Shown here: in pieces, positions 9,966 to 20,335 of the stretch | Layout: each line of letters opens with the position of its first letter | How positions within the stretch are numbered: the stretch's first letter is position 1 | Assembly (NCBI RefSeq): GCF_028372415.1 | Contig: NC_092872.1 | Span: forward strand, 517,576,224 to 517,640,223 | Length of the DNA: 64,000 bases | From: Notamacropus eugenii | Taxonomy: Eukaryota; Chordata; Mammalia; Diprotodontia; Macropodidae | Direction: 5' to 3' | Program-made: the position numbers and the translations under genes | Notes under the pieces: model-generated | Told to the model about the DNA's origin: nothing | What the model saw: the letters and a program-made list of their open reading frames with translations, nothing else | Database searches by the model: none

Positions 9966-10196
9966 CAGGAAGCCTTCCTTGATTTCCCCTTCAGTAATGA
10001 CATTCCCCTTATATTTCATATAATACTTAATTTTGTAATTGTCCAAAACACTAATCGATTAAGGCATATTATAGCTTTTTGACTTATTCTGCTACTGACT
10101 ATGATTTCCTTGAGGAAAAGGACTATGTTTTATTTCTTTCTCAGTATGTAACACAATGTTCTATACATAGTAGGTTCCTAATAAATGTTTGCTCTA
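9966..10196 (+). repeat. L2 3' terminus, sense
   Basis: 'gaagccttccttgatttccc', 'tgatttccttgaggaaaagg', 'atgtaacacaatgttctata' and 'cctaataaatgtttgctcta' are the L2 end in order. Confidence 0.7.
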
Positions 10197-10645
10197 TTTG
10201 CTGTATTTTAACTACATGGGTTGCCATGGTCAGGTACCCACATCAACAAGATCTTGGATGAACTTAAAATATTGAAATACTTGTTGAATTGAACTGAAGG
10301 CAAGTTTGGCTTCTTCCTTCTTGGGCTCATGTGTCTAATCATAAAGGAAGGAAATGAGAGAGCATTACTTTGACCTCTGCCATTGACAAAGACTTCCCTC
10401 TTCTCTTTTCTATGGAGGCAATCTCCAGATATTTGTGTTTTGGGACTTTTATAAGAGACTTGATTCTTGCTTTGTGAATTCCCTTTATTTGATTAAAATA
10501 ATATTCTGACTTTTTGTTTTTCAAAGACCTAGACTTGGCTAATGTCCTGGTATTAGCACTTTCCTCAAGAGCGCTGTTTTCACTTAAGTTGTCAACTATA
10601 AGCATTTGCTTGACTTAAGTCTCCGTGGTTGATTAATCACCACTG
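10197..10645. other. no gene or repeat recognised
   Basis: AT-rich sequence. The 88-aa antisense open frame at 10,339-10,605 has no recognisable family features. Confidence 0.5.
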
Positions 10646-10649
10646 CCTG

Positions 10650-10710
10650 TGAGTGAGATCATAGGATCACAGATTTAAAGCTATAAGTCAGCTTAGATAT
10701 CAGTGAGTCT

Positions 10711-10783
<73 letters not shown>

Positions 10784-10935
10784 AGCCCCCTGCCCCTCCT
10801 TTATAGGTGAAGAAACTGAAGCTTGGTGAGATCAAGCAACTTGTCTGAGGTCAACCAGCTACTTTGTGACAGAGGAAGCATTTGAATACAGATCTTTCTG
10901 CCTCCAAGTCCAGAACTCTATCTACTACACCACTG
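10650..10935 (-). repeat. MIR-like SINE, antisense, split by (CA)n
   Basis: 'gatcacagatttaaagctat' precedes the CA array. After it come 'gtgaagaaactgaagcttgg', 'tctgaggtcaaccagctact' and 'ctatctactacacca', the expected antisense SINE continuation. Confidence 0.6.
10712..10781. repeat. (CA)35 microsatellite
   Basis: A perfect CA array of about 70 bp embedded in an antisense SINE. Confidence 0.98.
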
Positions 10936-10937
10936 AA

Positions 10938-10970
10938 GTATGTATGTATGTATGTATGTATGTATGTATG
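10938..10970. repeat. (GTAT)8 microsatellite
   Basis: Perfect tetranucleotide array of about 33 bp directly after the SINE end. Confidence 0.95.
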
Positions 10971-11904
10971 GCTTCCATCACTTGTATTTCCTAATGTAAT
11001 GGGAGGTTGAATTGATCTATTGGGGCAATACCTAGGAATGTGTGCCCAAACTTGTAGTAGAAACTTATAAAGATTCTAAGGACTTGGTGATTCAGCATTT
11101 GAGCCTTCTATTGATGACAAATTTCCTGGATGCTTCTGGCCGTAGGGTATTGAAGCAATAAAAGGGTGTGGTACTTTTAGATTCTGAGAAATTCCCTTTC
11201 TTTCTGAGCAGGAAAATCTTTGATTCAGTGGATGTTTAAAAGGAAGTGATCCCAACCTCAATATTCTCTTCCCTTCTAGCTGTGGATCACCGTAAGACTA
11301 TTTTGAGCTCCTCCCTATGAGGGATTGGGGAGGTATGACTTAATCTATCCCCTAACCCAGTCTTTTTGCATCCATGAGCACAGGGTATACAAAGGACATG
11401 TACTGCCCAGGCAAGACTGAGCCTGGTTTTGGTGCTATCTTTTCTGACGTTGGTTTTTTTCCCAATCTAAGTGAGTCTGTATGCTAAGATGGATGTGTCC
11501 AGATTTGGAGGAGACCCAGTGAGTTCAAGAGGTATATAAGTCCTAAGCCCTTTCAGCCAGAACTTACTGGCAGCATAAGGAGGAATCCCGAACAACTCAA
11601 GAGCATTTGAGTGGTCTTGGAGAAGGTGAACACCAGCAAGCTAACTGACCCAAGCCTGACTCATTTGATCAGAAGAATTAGAGTGAGAATCACTTGGACG
11701 ATGCAGAAGGAAGGTGAAATATAACAATATTTATCATTCAGCAATCCTGAAAATAATTTATATCCAAATGAGGTCTAAGTATCATCCTCCCAAGAGAGAA
11801 TAATTGTCATTATGAGCTTTATTAGATCCATGTTAAGTCTTTCTATCAATGTGTGCTGAATCCTTTGTGTCTTTTGGCATTTCTTTTTAGTGTAGTGATC
11901 TAGA
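10971..11904. other. no gene; one segment is duplicated downstream in inverse
   Basis: No named repeat or coding family seen. The part at 11,367-11,490 has an inverted relative at 12,305-12,425 (separate entry). Confidence 0.5.
11367..11490 (+). repeat. segment with an inverted copy at 12,305-12,425
   Basis: Shared blocks such as 'cctggttttggtg', 'ccatgagcaca' and 'tctttt' with 'tga' appear here on the + strand and on the minus strand inside the Mar1 copy downstream. By eye about three quarters of the positions match. Confidence 0.45.
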
Positions 11905-12102
11905 GCAAGCCTGTACAACCTGCAACCTCCAGCAGCTTATAGCCCATGGATGCTTGCTCCATGCCAAAGAATTTCCTCTACATACAAAGGATGTTTTCTC
12001 TACAATTTTGTCCAGGGTGCCGAAATCTTTTTTGCATGCCTCAAGTGGCCCAAGGGCCATAAGGACCCACCTCTACAAGTTGTACAGGTCTCATCTAGAG
12101 CA
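11905..12102. mobile_element. MITE-like element with terminal inverted repeats
   Basis: 'gcctgtacaacctgc' at the left end and 'acaagttgtacaggtc' at the right end are inverted repeats. The interior includes 'ggcccaagggccataaggac'. The layout resembles the hAT-like foldback elements at 41,701 and 61,171 but the sequence differs. Confidence 0.5.
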
Positions 12103-12252
12103 TTAATTAAGTACCTTTCTACTCTTTCTTTTGAGACCTAGATAGACATGAGACAAAACCTAAGCCTTAAATAATTTTTCCCCAAGGCAAGAAGATAAGG
12201 GTTTAATAGACTGAAGAGTATAATGAAACAAGGAGCCTAAATCTTTCTTTTC

Positions 12253-12602
12253 GAGGCAGCAAGGTGGTGCAGTGGATAGAGTGCAAAGCCTGGTGTGAGG
12301 AAGGGCTGACTTACATAGATTAGAAAAAGACAAATATCAAAAAAGACAACACCAAAACCAGGTTCAGCCTTGCTGGAGCACTACCTGTGCTTTAGGTACC
12401 ATGTGCTCATGGGTGCATAAAGTCCACTTACTAGATGTGTGACCCTGGGCAAGTCACTTAACTCTTTTTACCTCAGTTTCCTCACCTGTAAAATGAGCTG
12501 GAGAAGGAAATGGCAAACCACTCCAGTATCTTTGCCAAGAAAACTCCAAATGAGTTCACTGAATCGTGACAGGACTGAAAATGACTGAACAATAACAAAA
12601 CC
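12253..12602 (+). repeat. Mar1 CORE-SINE, sense, with internal insertion
   Basis: The head 'gcagcaaggtggtgcagtgg' is at the left. The body and RTE-type tail ('tgtgaccctgggcaagtcac', 'aatgagctggagaaggaaat', 'tgactgaacaataacaaaa') resume at about 12,421. Roughly 116 bp at 12,305-12,420 do not belong to Mar1. Confidence 0.8.
12305..12420 (-). repeat. inverted segment inserted in Mar1
   Basis: Reads in antisense as a relative of 11,367-11,490. It is bracketed by the direct hexamer ACTTAC (12,309-12,314 and 12,426-12,431). The hexamer may be a short target duplication, junction microhomology or chance. Confidence 0.45.
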
Positions 12603-12831
12603 CTTTCTTCACAGATCAGGCTCCCCAGTAAGAACCCTACTAAGGACAATATACAAGCTTCCAGAGACAAGAGGAGCTACTTATTAGAGAAGGCAAACCA
12701 GAAATGGTTTCTAATTCATTAACAATTAATTTTATTAACTTTCATATTAGAAGAAGGAGGAGTACAGAAATATGTGCATTGGTTAATGGCTGTGTTAATG
12801 ATTATTAGCCCAAGTTTGGTTTTTTAATCAT
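12603..12831. other. no gene or repeat recognised
   Basis: AT-rich spacer between the Mar1 copy and the inverted L1 ORF1 fragment. Confidence 0.4.
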
Positions 12832-12976
12832 AACATTATATTCAGTTTTTCTGGGTAGGTGATTCTTGGTTGTAATCCTAACTTCTTTGCCTTCTAGTAT
12901 ATCATATTTCAAGACCTCTGGTTGTTTAATGTGGAAGCTGCCAAGTCTTGTGTAATCCTGACTGTACCTCCACAGT
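12832..12976 (-). repeat. L1 ORF1 C-terminal fragment, antisense
   Basis: Nearly identical (about 95% by eye) to the reverse complement of 14,147-14,287. It covers the ORF1 segment encoding the C-terminal domain. Together the two form a long-spaced inverted repeat. Confidence 0.75.
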
Positions 12977-13490
12977 TGTATCAGCAAGGACCCCAATATA
13001 CACAGGAGGGCCTGCTGTACAAGTTCTTAGATCTGCTTTTCTAAAAGAAAAGCAACTTTTGAGGGGCCAACAGTTTACTTTAATCAAGCACATAAATCAT
13101 TCACTTAGTTCAGGGAAAAAAGTCAGCATCCTAAACTTCAGAGAAAATACAAAGAAATAATAATCAACAGACGGATCCAACTGTCTGCCCATATATACAT
13201 ACATAGTTACCAGAGAGAGAAGCACCAACGTTTGGGTCTTCAAAGCCAGGGGGCTCCTTAGCGGTTACCCAGAGTCTTGTCTGGCAAAACAAACACTTCC
13301 AATGAATAAGCCCCAAAGTAAAACCTCTCCTCAGAGTATTTAAACACTTTTCAGAGCCAGAGAGTATCACAACCCTTGAAAATCAGTGCCTCATTAGAAA
13401 ATTAACAAAAGATGTGGGCCTCCCCTAATCAAGCTTCCCTTATGTAGAAGAGGATAATAATGTCAAAATGATTAAATGTGAAACCTCACA
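12977..13490 (-). repeat. probable solo LTR, minus strand
   Basis: A 514-bp segment that reads TG...CA on the minus strand and lies between two L1 ORF1 pieces. On that strand it has a TTTAAATA-like box and an ATTAAA signal further 3', as expected of an LTR promoter and polyadenylation region. No internal retroviral sequence adjoins it, and I see no matching short duplication at its two edges. The family is not recognised, and another class of repeat is possible. Confidence 0.4.
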
Positions 13491-16400
13491 AAAAAATGTA
13501 ATTTGGTCTCAGGCCCAAAAAAGAATGCCTGGAAGAGCTTCAAAAGGATTTTACAAAACAAATTAGAGAGAAGAAGAAAATTTGGGCAAAGAAATAAAAG
13601 TAATGCAAGAAAATCATGAAAAAAGTCAATAGCATTGGAAAAGATATACAAAAATTTACTGAGGAAAATAACTTCCTATAAAAAATAGAATTGACTAGAT
13701 GGAAAAGGAAGTACAAAAGCTTACTGAAAAAAAATTCCTTAAATATTAGAATTGAACAAGTAGAAACTAATGATTCTATAATACATCAAGATATGATAAA
13801 ACAAAATATAAAAAGTAAAAGAAAAATAGAAGAAAATGTGAAATTTCTTATCAGAAAAATAATTGACCTAGAAAATAGATCCAGGAGACATAATATAAGA
13901 ATTATTGGACTACCTGAAAGCCACAATAAAAAACAAAAGCCTGGACAACATCTTTCAAGAAATTATCAAAGAAAACTGCCCTGATATGTTAGAACCAGAG
14001 GGCAAAATAGAAATAGAAAGAATCCACCAATAACCACCAGAGATCCCCAAACGAAAACTCTCAGGAACATCATAGCCAAATTCCAGAGCTCACAGATCAA
14101 CGAAAAAGTATTGCAAATAGCTAAAATGAAATAATTCAAAAATTGTGGAGGTACAGATAGGATTACACAGGATTTGGCAGCTTCCACATTAAACAACCAG
14201 AGGTCTTGAAATATGATATACCAGAAGGCAAAGAAGTTAGGATTACAACCAAGAATCACCTACCCAGCAAAACTGGATATAATCTTTGAAGGAAAAAAAA
14301 TTGAAGGAAAAAAAATGGATATTTAATGAAGTAGTGGATTTTCAAACATTTCTAATTGAAAGACCAGAGCTAAATAAAAAATTTGACCTCCAAATACAAT
14401 ACTTTTCCCTTCAGGGAAAAACTAAAAAGTTAAAAAAAAAGAAAGAAGAAAGAGAAAGCATAAAACATTCAATAAGGTTAAACTGTTCATATTTCTATAT
14501 GGCAAGATAATATTTGTAACTCTTAAGAACCTTATTATTACTAAGGGCAATTAGAAAGAGTATATGTAGACAGAGAGTGTGGATATAAGGTGCCTTTGAT
14601 GAAATGATGCACCAAAAAAACAAAATAAAGGAGTGAAAGAGAAAATTGCACTGCAAGAAGGAGAGGAGAGATCAAATGGGATAAATTATCCCACATAAAA
14701 GAAGCATGAAAAAGCTATTATAATGGAGGGGAAGTTGGGGGGTGGGAGTGGCAGGCAAAGCTTAAACTTTACTCTCATCAAAATTGGCTCAAAAGGGAAT
14801 AACTTACACACTCAGTTGGACATAGAAAGCTATCTTACCCTATAAGAAAGTAAAAAGGGATGAGGATAATAGAAATTGGAGAGAGGACTGATAAAAGGGA
14901 GGGTATATTGGAGAAGGTGGTGATCAGAAGTAAAACACCTGTGAGGAGGGAAAGGTTTGGCAGTAAGAGAGAGAGTGAAAAATAGCATGGAGGGAAATAC
15001 ACAGGTATCAAACTATAAATGGGAATGGAATGAACTCACAGAAGTGGACAGAAGTGAATAGCAGAATAAATTAAAAAACAGAATCCTACAATATATTGGT
15101 ACAAGAGATACATTTGAAGCAGAGAGATATACACATAGTAAAGGTAAAAGACCAGAGCAGAATCTATTAATGCTTCAGCTAAAATAAGGAAAGCAGGGGT
15201 AGGAATCATGATCTCAGACAAATTATGAGAGCATGCAATAGTGTATCTGTCAGATTTATGGGAAAGAATTTAGGACTGAAAAAGATATAAAGAGCATTGT
15301 AAAATGTAAAATAGATAATTTCAATTATAAAAAATTAAAAAATTTTTGCACAAACAAAATCAATGCAGCCAAAATTATAAGGAAAGCAGAAAATGGGGGG
15401 AAACACTTGCAGCAAGTATCTCTGATAAAGGTCTCATTTCTCAAATACATAGAGAACTGAGTCAAATTTATGTCATATACCTACATGTATATAAATATAT
15501 ATGTACACATATATATTTATGTCAAATATATTAGGTCATTCCCCAATTGATAAGTGGTCAAAGGATATGAACAGTCAGTTTCCAGACAAAGAAATGAAAG
15601 CTATCTATAGTCATATGAAAAAATGTTCTAAATCATCATTGATCAGAGAAATATACATTAAAACAACTCTGAGGTATCACCTCACATATCAGAGTGGTTA
15701 ATGCGACAAAAATGAAAACGTTGGAAGTTGGAGGGGATATGGGAAAACTGGGACACTAATGCACCATTGGTGGACTTGTGAACTGATTCAACCATTCTGG
15801 AGAGCAATTTGGAATCATGGCCAACAGGCCATAAAACTGTGCATTGATCCAGCAATACCATGGTCAGATCTATAGGCCAAAGACATACAGAAAATAGGGA
15901 TGCGAGGGAAGAACCTATGTGTACGAAAATATTTATAGCAGATCTTTTTGTGGTGGCTAAGAATTGGAAGTCAAAGGCATGCCCATCAATTGGGGAATTG
16001 GAAAACCAGATGTGGTCTATGATTGTAATGGAGTATTATGGTTCTATAGGAAATGACAAGCAGAATGATTTAAAAAAAACCTGGAAAGACTTACATGAAT
16101 TGATGCGTAGTGAAGTGAACAGAACCAGTAGAACACTGTAAACAGTAACAGCAATATTGTTCATTTGAAGAATTGTGAATAATTTTGCTATTCTGAGCCA
16201 TATAATGATGCAAGACAATTTTAAAGGACTAATGATGAAGCATATTATCTGCCTCCAGAGAAAGAACTGATATTAATTGAATACAGACTGAAGCATGCTA
16301 TTTTTCAACTTTCTTTCATTTTTTTCGAGTCTTCTTGTGCAAAATAAACAATATGGAAGTGTTTTACATAATTGCACATGATTAATGTATATCTGATTGT

Positions 16401-16540
16401 TTATTATCTTAGCGAGGGGAAGGGAAGGAAGGAAGGAGAGTTTGGAATTTGGTACTCAAGACTTTAAAAAAAATGTTTTTAAAAAATTTGAAGATTTTTT
16501 AAAAATTAAAACTTACTTGAGCACTTAATCACAAGCAGTT
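13491..16540 (+). repeat. L1 LINE, sense, with most of ORF2 deleted
   Basis: ORF1 relics run from about 13,500 to 14,480, with 'ggagacataatataagaatt' and 'attggactacctgaaagcca' typical of the ORF1 RNA-binding region. A purine-rich linker follows to about 15,000. The start of the ORF2 endonuclease is recognisable at 15,005-15,225 ('acatttgaagcagagagata', 'gatctcagacaa'). At about 15,225 the sequence jumps to the distal ORF2/3'UTR type seen to the end (e.g. 'ccccaattgataagtggtca', 'gcaccattggtggacttgtg', 'gtgaagtgaacagaaccag'). Reverse-transcriptase sequence between is absent. Many stops; inactive. Confidence 0.75.
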
Positions 16541-16800
16541 AAAGGCAGCTAGAGAGCACAGTTGCATAAAATGATAAGCATGGAGTCAGGAAGACCTAAA
16601 TTCAAATCTGGCCTTTGACATTTCCTAACTGCATGACCCTGGACAATTCACTTAAACTCTGTCTGTCTTAGTTTTCTCACCTGAAAAAAATGGCAATAAT
16701 AATAGCACCTACCTGATAGGATTGTCATGAATGAGATAATATTTGTAAAGTGCTTATTACAATGTCTGGCACATAGTAGACACTTAATAAATGCTTATTT
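16541..16800 (+). repeat. Ther-1/MIR SINE, sense, full length
   Basis: Head 'ggcagctagagagcacagtt', core 'atggagtcaggaagacctaa', and the L2-type tail 'gtctggcacatagtagacac' with 'ttaataaatgctta' are all present. Confidence 0.75.
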
Positions 16801-16805
16801 CATGA

Positions 16806-16940
16806 ATGTATGGGTAGAACCTATATCAGATTGCACACCATCTTGGGGAAGGAGAGGGAGAAAATTTAAAACTTATGGAAGTGAATGTTGAAAACCAAAA
16901 ATAAATGAATTGAAAATTGCAAAAAAATAAATAAATGCTT
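16806..16940 (+). repeat. L1 3'-terminal fragment, sense
   Basis: 'acctatatcagattgcacac', 'gtgaatgttgaaaaccaaaa' and an A-rich end match the marsupial L1 terminus. Confidence 0.6.
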
Positions 16941-17057
16941 ATATTCTTCATAATGGACATCATTTTTATTGCAAATAAATTAAAGAAACAAAAACTTAAC
17001 CATAATTTTAAAATTAACAACTACATTTTATTTTAAAAAAACAAACAAAAAATGAGA

Positions 17058-17076
17058 CACAAAATACCATTTCTTT
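17058..17076. repeat. target-site duplication, left copy
   Basis: The 19-bp CACAAAATACCATTTCTTT matches 19,784-19,802 exactly. The right edge is uncertain by a few bases because the element's poly-A tail (T run here) abuts it. Confidence 0.85.
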
Positions 17077-17902
17077 TTTTTTTTTTTGCTTTCAAATTTA
17101 TTTATTTAACTTGTAACATTCATTTTCACAAAATTTTGGGTTCCAAATTTTCTCCCCATTTCTCCCCTCCCCCCACCCCAAAACACCAAGCATTCTGATT
17201 GCCCCTATCACCAATCTGCCCTCTCTTCTATCATCCCTCCCTTCCCTTGTCCCCATCTTCTCTTTTGTCCTGTAGGGCCAGATAACTTTCTATACCTCTT
17301 TACCTGTATTTCTTATTTCCTAGTAGCAAGAACAGAACTCGACAGTTGTTCCTAAAACTTTGAGTTCCAACTTCTCTTCCTCCCTCCCTCCCCACCCCTT
17401 CCCTTTGGAAGGCAAGCAATTCAGTATAAGCCATATCTGTGTAGTTTTGCAAATGACTTCCATAATAGTCGTGTTGTGTAAGACTAACTCTATTTCCCTC
17501 CATCCTATCCTGCCCCCCATTGCTTCTATTCTCTCTTTTGATCCTGTCCCTCCCCAAGAGTGTTGACTTCAAATTGCTCCCTCCTCCCATTGCCCTCCCT
17601 TCCATCCTCCCCCCCACCCTGCTTATCCCCTTCTCCCCTACTTTCCTGTATTGTAAGATAGGTTTTCATACCAAAATGAGTGTGCATTTTATTCCTTCCT
17701 TTAGTCGAATGTGATGAGAGTAAACTTCATGTTTTTCTCTCACCTCCTCTTTTTCCCTCCACTAAAAAGTCTTTTGCTTGCCTCTTTTATGAGAGATAAT
17801 TTGCCCCATTCCATTTCTCCCTTTCTCTTCCCAATATATTTCTCTCACTGATTAATTTCATTTTTTTAAGATATGATCCCATCCTATTCAATTCACTCTG
17901 TG

Positions 17903-17906
<4 letters not shown>

Positions 17907-17950
<44 letters not shown>
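17907..17950. repeat. (GT)22 microsatellite inside the HAL1 element
   Basis: Perfect GT array of 44 bp in the element's region between ORF1 and the 3'UTR. Confidence 0.97.
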
Positions 17951-17953
<3 letters not shown>

Positions 17954-18199
17954 CCCACCCACTACCCAGATACTGAAAAGTTTCAGGAGTTACAAATATT
18001 GTCTTTCCATGTAGGAATGTAAACAGTTCACCTTTTATAAGTCCCTTATGACTTCTCTTTGCTGTTCACCTTTTCATGCTTCTCTTCATTCTTGTGTTTG
18101 AAAGTCAAATTTTCTTTTCAGCTCTGGTCTTTTCATCAAGAATGCTTGAAAGTCCTCTATTTCACTGAAAGACCATTTTTTCCCCTGAAGTATTATACT

Positions 18200-19230
18200 C
18201 AGTTTTGCTGGATAGGTGATTCTTGATTTTAGTCCTAGTTCCTTTGACTTCTGGAATATCCTATTCCATGCCCTTCAGTCCCTTAATGTAGAAGCTGCTA
18301 GACCTTGTGTTATCCTGACTGTATTTCCACAATATTTGAATTGTTTCTTTCTAGCTGCTTGCAATATTTTTTCCTTGACCAGGGAACTCTGGAATTTGGT
18401 CACAATGTTCCTAGGAGTTTCTCTTTTTGGATCTCTTTCAGGAGGTGATCTGTGGATTCCTTGAATACTTATTTTGCCCTCTGGTTCTAGAATCTCAGGG
18501 CAGTTTTCCTTGATAATTTCATGAAAGATGATGTCTAGGCTCTTTTTTTGATCATGGCTTTCAGGTAGTCCCATAATTTTTAAATTGTCTCTCCTGGATC
18601 TATTTTCCAGGTCAGTTGTTTTTCCCATGAGATATTTCACATTATCTTCCATTTTTTCATTCTTTTGGTTTTGTTTTGTGATTTCTTGGTCATAAAGTTA
18701 TTAGCCTCCATCTGTTCCATTCTCATTTTGAAAGAACTATTTTCTTCAGTGAGCTTTTGGACCTCCTTTTCCATTTGTCTAATTCTGCTTTTGAAAGCAT
18801 TCTTCTCCTCATTGGCTTTTTGAACCTCTTTTGCCAATTGAGTTAGCCTATTTTTCAAGGTGTTATTTTCTTCAGCATTTTTGGGGGTCTCCTTTAGCAA
18901 GGTGTTGACCTGCTTTTCATGCTTTTCTTGCATTTCTCTCATTTCTCTTCCCAGTTTTTCCTCCATCTCTCTAACTTGATTTTCAAAGTCCTTTTTGAGC
19001 TCTTCCATGGCCTGAGCCCATTGAATATTTATTTTGGATGTTTGGGATACAGAAGCCTTGATTTCTATGTCTTTCCCTGATGGTAAGCATTGTTCTTCCT
19101 CATCAGAAAGGAAGGGAGGAGATATCTGTTCACCAAGAAAGTAACCTTCTATGGTCTTATTTCTTTCCCCCCTTTTCTGGGCATTTTCCGAGCCAGTTAC
19201 TTGACTTCTGAGTGTCTTCTCCACACCCAT
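18200..19230 (-). pseudogene. L1-type ORF1 of the HAL1 element, one frameshift
   Basis: Two overlapping minus-strand frames (19,230-18,637 and 18,652-18,275) cover most of an ORF1 of usual length, about 320 residues. The first holds a Glu/Lys/Gln-rich heptad coiled coil (about residues 55-180, e.g. MEELKKDF, QMEKEVQKL). The second holds the RNA-binding domain and C-terminal domain (RRDNLKIMGLPES, TPRNIVTKFQ, ILQAARKKQ). The frames differ by an indel in an A-rich stretch near 18,640-18,690. No other stops interrupt it, so the copy is fairly young. The product would bind RNA as a trimer; the frameshift should inactivate it. Confidence 0.75.
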
Positions 19231-19783
19231 CTCGCCTGCAGATCTGCCCAGGTAGTGCTTGGGGTCTGAGATTCAAATGCTGCTTCCCAGTCTCAGGTGC
19301 TCAGGTGGGGGCAGGGCCACAGCATGGTCTCAGTTCTCTCAGGGGGTTTATGTGGAGACCTTCAACAATGGATCTGAGCTCCTGCCTGCTTTGGGAGGCC
19401 CTGTCTACTGCTGCCTCTGCTGCTGCCTCCCGAGGGAGCCTGAGTTATGGGGACACCCCTCTCCCCTCCCGCCAGCCAAAAGACTCTCTCACTGACCTTT
19501 GCCACCTGTGGGTGGAGGGACCTGCACAGACGCTGGAGATTCTGTCCCTGAAGTCTGCTCGGATCTGCTCCCCTCAGCAGGTTCCACTCCAGTCTGGTGC
19601 CTGATGGACCCCCGCTTCGGTTTTTCAGCTCTCTCTGGAACAGAAATCTCCTCTGCTCCATTGTTCTGTGGCTTCTACTGCTCCCGAATTTGTTGGGAGT
19701 TCTTCTTTACAGGTATTTTATGGGCTGTGGGTTCGGAGCAAGCGTATGTGTATCTTTCTACTCTGCCATCTTGGCTCCTCCCC

Positions 19784-19802
19784 CACAAAATACCATTTCT
19801 TT
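19784..19802. repeat. target-site duplication, right copy
   Basis: Exact match of 17,058-17,076, directly abutting the 5' end of the minus-strand HAL1 element. Confidence 0.85.
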
Positions 19803-19879
19803 GAGACATTACATTGTGCTTAGGCAAACTTGCCACACTACGTACACACATTTGTGCTTCTTATAGGACGTTGTTATTG

Positions 19880-20335
19880 TTATTCTATAGAATGAAAGCC
19901 AAATTATTTATTTTGGCATTCTAGGCCCTACACAGTTTGACTCTAAGCTACCTTTCTAGTCTTCTGTTACTTTACCGCCCTCTTCAGCCTTTTTGCAGTC
20001 ACATAGGTTGACCTCCAGACCTAGAATGCAGCACTCCCTCCTCTTCTTTGCTCTTAAAATCCTTCTTTCAAGGTCATCTCAGATATTATCTTTCACGTGA
20101 AATTCTTCCTGGTTCCGCAGATGAAAGTGATTTATTTCAGTTCCAATTTTCCTTGAGCCTTTCTTTGCCCTCATCACGTTCTGCCTTGCATAATACATGT
20201 TTATGTTTTTCGCTTTCTTACTCTGCAACCCCAAAGTTGAGTATAAACTGATAAGAAGCTGGTCATTTTTCAACTTTGCATTCTCACCAATTAGCATGGG
20301 AATTTGTGCATAGTAGATCCTTAAAAATGTTTGCA
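19880..20335 (+). repeat. L2 LINE 3'UTR, sense
   Basis: 'gccctacacagtttgactct', 'aaatccttctttcaaggtca', 'gaaattcttcctggttccgc' and 'tgtgcatagtagatccttaa' follow the sense L2 order to its terminus. Confidence 0.55.

Larger units (their letters stand above)
17077..19783 (-). mobile_element. HAL1-type (ORF1-only L1) element, full length
   Basis: On the minus strand it begins with 'gggggaggagccaagatggc', the classic L1 5' start. A GC-rich 5'UTR runs to about 19,231, then ORF1 to about 18,190, then a purine-rich region with a CA array and a 3'UTR, and it ends in a poly-A tail at 17,077-17,087. No endonuclease or reverse-transcriptase sequence is present between ORF1 and the 3'UTR, which is the definition of a half-L1. 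Perfect 19-bp duplications flank it, so this is one intact insertion of about 2.7 kb. It would need enzyme supplied by an L1. Confidence 0.85.

Noticed and set aside
10712..10781. CRISPR-like or centromeric array
   Set aside because: Repeats in the window are microsatellites or SINE tails; no array of equal repeats with unique spacers exists, and the DNA is vertebrate.
18275..19230. ORF1 as a host coiled-coil gene
   Set aside because: It lies inside an element with L1-type 5' and 3' ends and target-site duplications, and has the L1 ORF1 domain order.
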